Source: Bacillota bacterium (GTDB lineage Bacteria; Bacillota; Bacilli; Lactobacillales; Enterococcaceae). Taken from it: DNA of 15,827 nucleotides. Below the pieces are notes generated by a model, which was not told the DNA's origin, searched no databases, and saw nothing but the letters and a program-made list of their open reading frames with translations. Made by a program: the position numbers and the translations under genes. The stretch lies in assembly GCA_023389005.1 (NCBI GenBank), contig JAEWFE010000073.1, forward strand, positions 1 through 15,827, in the 5' to 3' direction. This document shows positions 13,501-15,827 of this stretch, piece by piece. The first letter of the stretch is position 1. Every line of letters begins with the position of its first letter.

Positions 13501-14148
13501 CTAACCCTTGTAATGTAACTTAAATGTGATATTATACGTACTTTCATAAGTTTTATTATCGGTAGCTAGAAATGCCCTACGTGCTAGTCGTATTCCTGTG
13601 TCATCTATGAACTGTCTAAATTCGGAATCTGCCTCTTCAACAGAATATCCATCGTTTACTTCATAGGTTATCGTTGCTCCATCTTTCCTGAAATCGTCTG
13701 AAGAATAAGAACATGACGGTATAGTGAAGTAATTCTTTACTAACCATCTAAATTCTCCAGGTGATAAGCACCAATAATCAATGTCGATATCATTGACAAT
13801 TGAGTCTAAAGTACTTTGGTATTTAGGTTCATGTTCATCATCGGCTTGTAAGTCCTTGTAAAGTAAGTTTCCGTCATCAAACAATCTTCCAACCGATATA
13901 TGTTCAAGTGCTCCTTGCCCTCCCAGAGGGTATTCTATCATACGCTCATCCTGAAACTTAGGTGTATTATTGGAGTTTATTTTCTCTTTATTACTGTTCT
14001 TTTCAGTAACCTGTTTCTCTTGAGTCGTAACCGTTTTGTCTACTTCTGTTTTGGGGACTATTACTTTATATATACCCCAAGTGGCTAGTACAATTACGAG
14101 TACCCCTAACAAGCCTGTCGACATGAGCAGTCCTTTACTACTTTTCAT
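13501..14148 (-). CDS. Second single-pass membrane protein of unknown function
   Basis: 215-aa protein with no recognised family. A short basic N-terminus (M-K-S-S-K-G) leads into one hydrophobic helix (about 6-27), then a Lys/Glu/Asn-rich linker (about 30-62) and a folded-looking acidic domain with two cysteines (near W-C-L-S and P-S-C-S-Y) that could form a disulfide outside the cell. It could be a membrane-anchored or signal-peptide-bearing extracellular protein. GGAGTGA eight bases before the ATG at 14148 supports that start; the in-frame GTG at 14160 lies on the site itself. It follows the Cna-B gene by 155 nt. Confidence 0.6.
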   Translation of the reverse strand: MKSSKGLLMSTGLLGVLVIVLATWGIYKVIVPKTEVDKTVTTQEKQVTEKNSNKEKINSNNTPKFQDERMIEYPLGGQGALEHISVGRLFDDGNLLYKDLQADDEHEPKYQSTLDSIVNDIDIDYWCLSPGEFRWLVKNYFTIPSCSYSSDDFRKDGATITYEVNDGYSVEEADSEFRQFIDDTGIRLARRAFLATDNKTYESTYNITFKLHYKG

Positions 14149-14303
14149 AAGTATATTCACTCCGTTTTATAGATATCTATTAAATTTTATGTACTTACAC
14201 ATGGTATAAAAACATGTATAATTACGAAATATATATGTGTTTTAGAACAATTTTACAATTACATTATACTACTTACAACGTTTATTTATCAATAATGATA
14301 TAT

Positions 14304-15827
14304 TTATTTAGTTTTGTGCACTTTAGGATAAGAAACCGCTCGTCCGTTCACGTCCGTAGTGATTACTTCATCTTGTTCAGAACCGTCAGGAATAAATCCT
14401 TTGTCCTCAGTAGTCTGTTTGATGAAATCACCCTTGTGGTAGACTAGAGTACCCTCAGGCTTGACAATGTCCTCAGCTGCTCTAATCTTGAATTCGAACC
14501 CTTGACCGCTTTGTTGCTCAAAAGTAATTTGCTTGTAGTTACCTAATGAAGATGATTTGTCTACTAAACCAACAGGTTTTTCAACCGTCTTGTTTAAGAT
14601 GACTTTACCCATTTGTTCCTCATTAGCATAGTCTACTACTAAGATTTCAGCGTTTCCTTTAGAGTCAACAGAGAATGTAATCGGCTCACCCTTAGTATAA
14701 CGATAAGGTGCTTGCACTTCCTCTAAACGATAACGGTCTTTACCGTAAAGTAAAGTATCACTAGTTAATAAGTACCCCTCAGCGTTGGTTTCAAAGATTT
14801 CTGATTTTTGGTCTGAATTTGGTTTCAACATACTAATGTATGCACCTTTGACCTTGTCGTAAATCTTGAACTGTACACCGGCAATAGGTATGGTACGACC
14901 TGTATCAGCATCAATCTTGACGATTTTAATCTTGTTCTCAATGACTTTGTCCTCTAGTAGATACTGATGAACTACACCATCAGTGCGAATTTCAAAGTCA
15001 AATGGCATGATTAAACGGTATCCTTCTTTACCCTTGGACTCTATTAACTGATATTTGTCGTAAGGTAAGTTGTTAATCTCGAAGTACCCATTGTTATCTG
15101 TTACAGCCTTGTACTCAATGCCTGTTGTGTAGGAACGTGCAGTGATTTCAACACCTTGTAATGGATTTTTGATGTTTCCATTACCGTTTGATAAGTCAAC
15201 GTCCTTATCAATTAGGTTCTTATTGCCAAACTTCCAACCCTTAATCGAACCTTTGATGACTTTGTCCGTTACAGTTTTGTCTGTTACGCTAATTTTAACG
15301 TCTTGACCTGCATATGGAATGTTTACATCAATTCTACGTGTGTCTAATGCATAACCAGTAGGTGCTTTGACTTCTTGTAGGTAATACGCACCTAAATCTA
15401 AGTTAGTTGCAACGCCTGTGCGTCCACTAAAGGTAATATTTTGTACGAAAGTACCGTCAGCCTTGTATAGTGCGTATACTGCATTGTCAAGTACTGCGTT
15501 ACCCTGTGGAGTACCCCCTGTCTCAACGTCCCCTTTGGTTAGGATTAGCTTACCTTTTTGGTGGATGTTGGTGAAGGATACGTTAGCTGTCTGATTTGCT
15601 TGAATGGTTACCCTTTTTACTTGTTGGTCACGATAAAAACCATGTGGTGCTTTTGTTTCACGCATTTCTAATACAGTGCCATCAGGGTACTCAACGTTAA
15701 ACTCACCGTGTTCGTTGGTTGTTAACGTTCTTTTTTCGCCTGTTGTTACGTTCTTAACCTCGAACTCAGCGTTAGGTACAGGATTTCCGTTTTCATCGAC
15801 TTTACCTAGTTTACCTTCGCCGTTTTT
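14304..15827 (-). CDS. Cna-B/SpaA-repeat surface protein, 3' part, abrupt C-terminus
   Basis: The frame stays open to the window edge, so only the last 507 residues are seen. They form about four repeated Cna-B (prealbumin-like) domains plus a partial fifth, as in Gram-positive pilins and adhesins. Each repeat opens with a Lys strand (for example L-I-L-T-K-G-D, I-K-I-V-K-I-D-A-D-T-G) and closes with a Glu motif (M-R-E-T-K-A-P, L-Q-E-V-K-A-P, L-E-E-V-Q-A-P). That pattern suits internal Lys-Asn/Asp isopeptide bonds assisted by the Glu. The protein stops at K-V-H-K-T-K inside the fifth domain, before its Glu motif, with no LPxTG signal, hydrophobic anchor or tail. It may be truncated, or held or secreted differently. 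The N-terminal signal is outside the window. Confidence 0.85.
   Translation of the reverse strand, partial: KNGEGKLGKVDENGNPVPNAEFEVKNVTTGEKRTLTTNEHGEFNVEYPDGTVLEMRETKAPHGFYRDQQVKRVTIQANQTANVSFTNIHQKGKLILTKGDVETGGTPQGNAVLDNAVYALYKADGTFVQNITFSGRTGVATNLDLGAYYLQEVKAPTGYALDTRRIDVNIPYAGQDVKISVTDKTVTDKVIKGSIKGWKFGNKNLIDKDVDLSNGNGNIKNPLQGVEITARSYTTGIEYKAVTDNNGYFEINNLPYDKYQLIESKGKEGYRLIMPFDFEIRTDGVVHQYLLEDKVIENKIKIVKIDADTGRTIPIAGVQFKIYDKVKGAYISMLKPNSDQKSEIFETNAEGYLLTSDTLLYGKDRYRLEEVQAPYRYTKGEPITFSVDSKGNAEILVVDYANEEQMGKVILNKTVEKPVGLVDKSSSLGNYKQITFEQQSGQGFEFKIRAAEDIVKPEGTLVYHKGDFIKQTTEDKGFIPDGSEQDEVITTDVNGRAVSYPKVHKTK

Larger units (their letters stand above)
6814..15827. mobile_element. Left end of an integrated element at rpsI (ICE/IME-like)
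   Basis: A tyrosine integrase gene lies directly behind rpsI, pointing toward it, followed by an excisionase-like gene, an orphan methyltransferase pair, a serine recombinase and a Cna-B surface protein. All are on one strand and visibly more AT-rich than the host part. The 3' end of rpsI is a known integration site of integrative and conjugative elements in Lactobacillales. The left border is approximate (6756 to 6820). The right border, any second attachment site and all conjugation genes are outside the window, so a conjugative, mobilizable or phage-like nature remains open. Confidence 0.8.

Noticed and set aside
6852..15827. CRISPR array or tRNA gene in the element
   Set aside because: No regularly spaced repeat with variable spacers and no tRNA cloverleaf was seen.

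Overview
The window looks like chromosome of a low-GC Gram-positive in Lactobacillales, most probably Enterococcus or a close relative. I base this on the L13 and S9 proteins, the Dps protein, the Shine-Dalgarno-rich starts and the AT-rich composition. The genus is a judgement from sequence feel, not a search result. The left ~6.8 kb is ordinary host DNA. The right ~9 kb is one end of an integrated mobile element that runs off the window.

Host part (1-6813): a type IV prepilin peptidase (minus strand); a Dps ferritin-like protein; an MFS efflux protein whose true start is an internal GTG; the argG-argH arginine operon (minus strand, with a promoter and operator-like palindromes upstream); and the rplM-rpsI ribosomal operon behind a TTGACA/TATTAT promoter and an L13-type leader RNA. 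Strong hairpin terminators separate these units.

Element part (about 6814 to the end): three 11-bp-spaced repeats abut a tyrosine integrase gene that points back at rpsI. Next comes a small excisionase-like protein with a ~100-nt structured leader, then a translationally coupled pair (HTH protein, then a beta-class DNA methyltransferase). A long gene-free stretch with palindromes and a strong ribosome-binding site over an 11-codon ORF follows. Then come a serine recombinase with a res-like palindromic site in front of it, a small membrane peptide, two single-pass membrane proteins of unknown function, and the 3' part of a large Cna-B/SpaA-repeat surface protein. All called element genes lie on the minus strand. 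Insertion at rpsI, an Int/Xis module and a Cna-B adhesin fit an integrative and conjugative (or mobilizable) element, but no relaxase, coupling protein or type IV secretion gene is in view.

The least expected signals are in the element: (1) the heptamer AGTACCC occurs 11 times on the plus strand and once on the minus strand, in genes (all three frames) and between genes, and not at all in the 6.8 kb of host DNA; (2) a 28-bp near-perfect palindrome sits inside nested inverted repeats just upstream of the serine recombinase; (3) a long imperfect hairpin begins where a candidate xis-int promoter would start transcription; (4) the Cna-B protein ends abruptly with no sortase signal.
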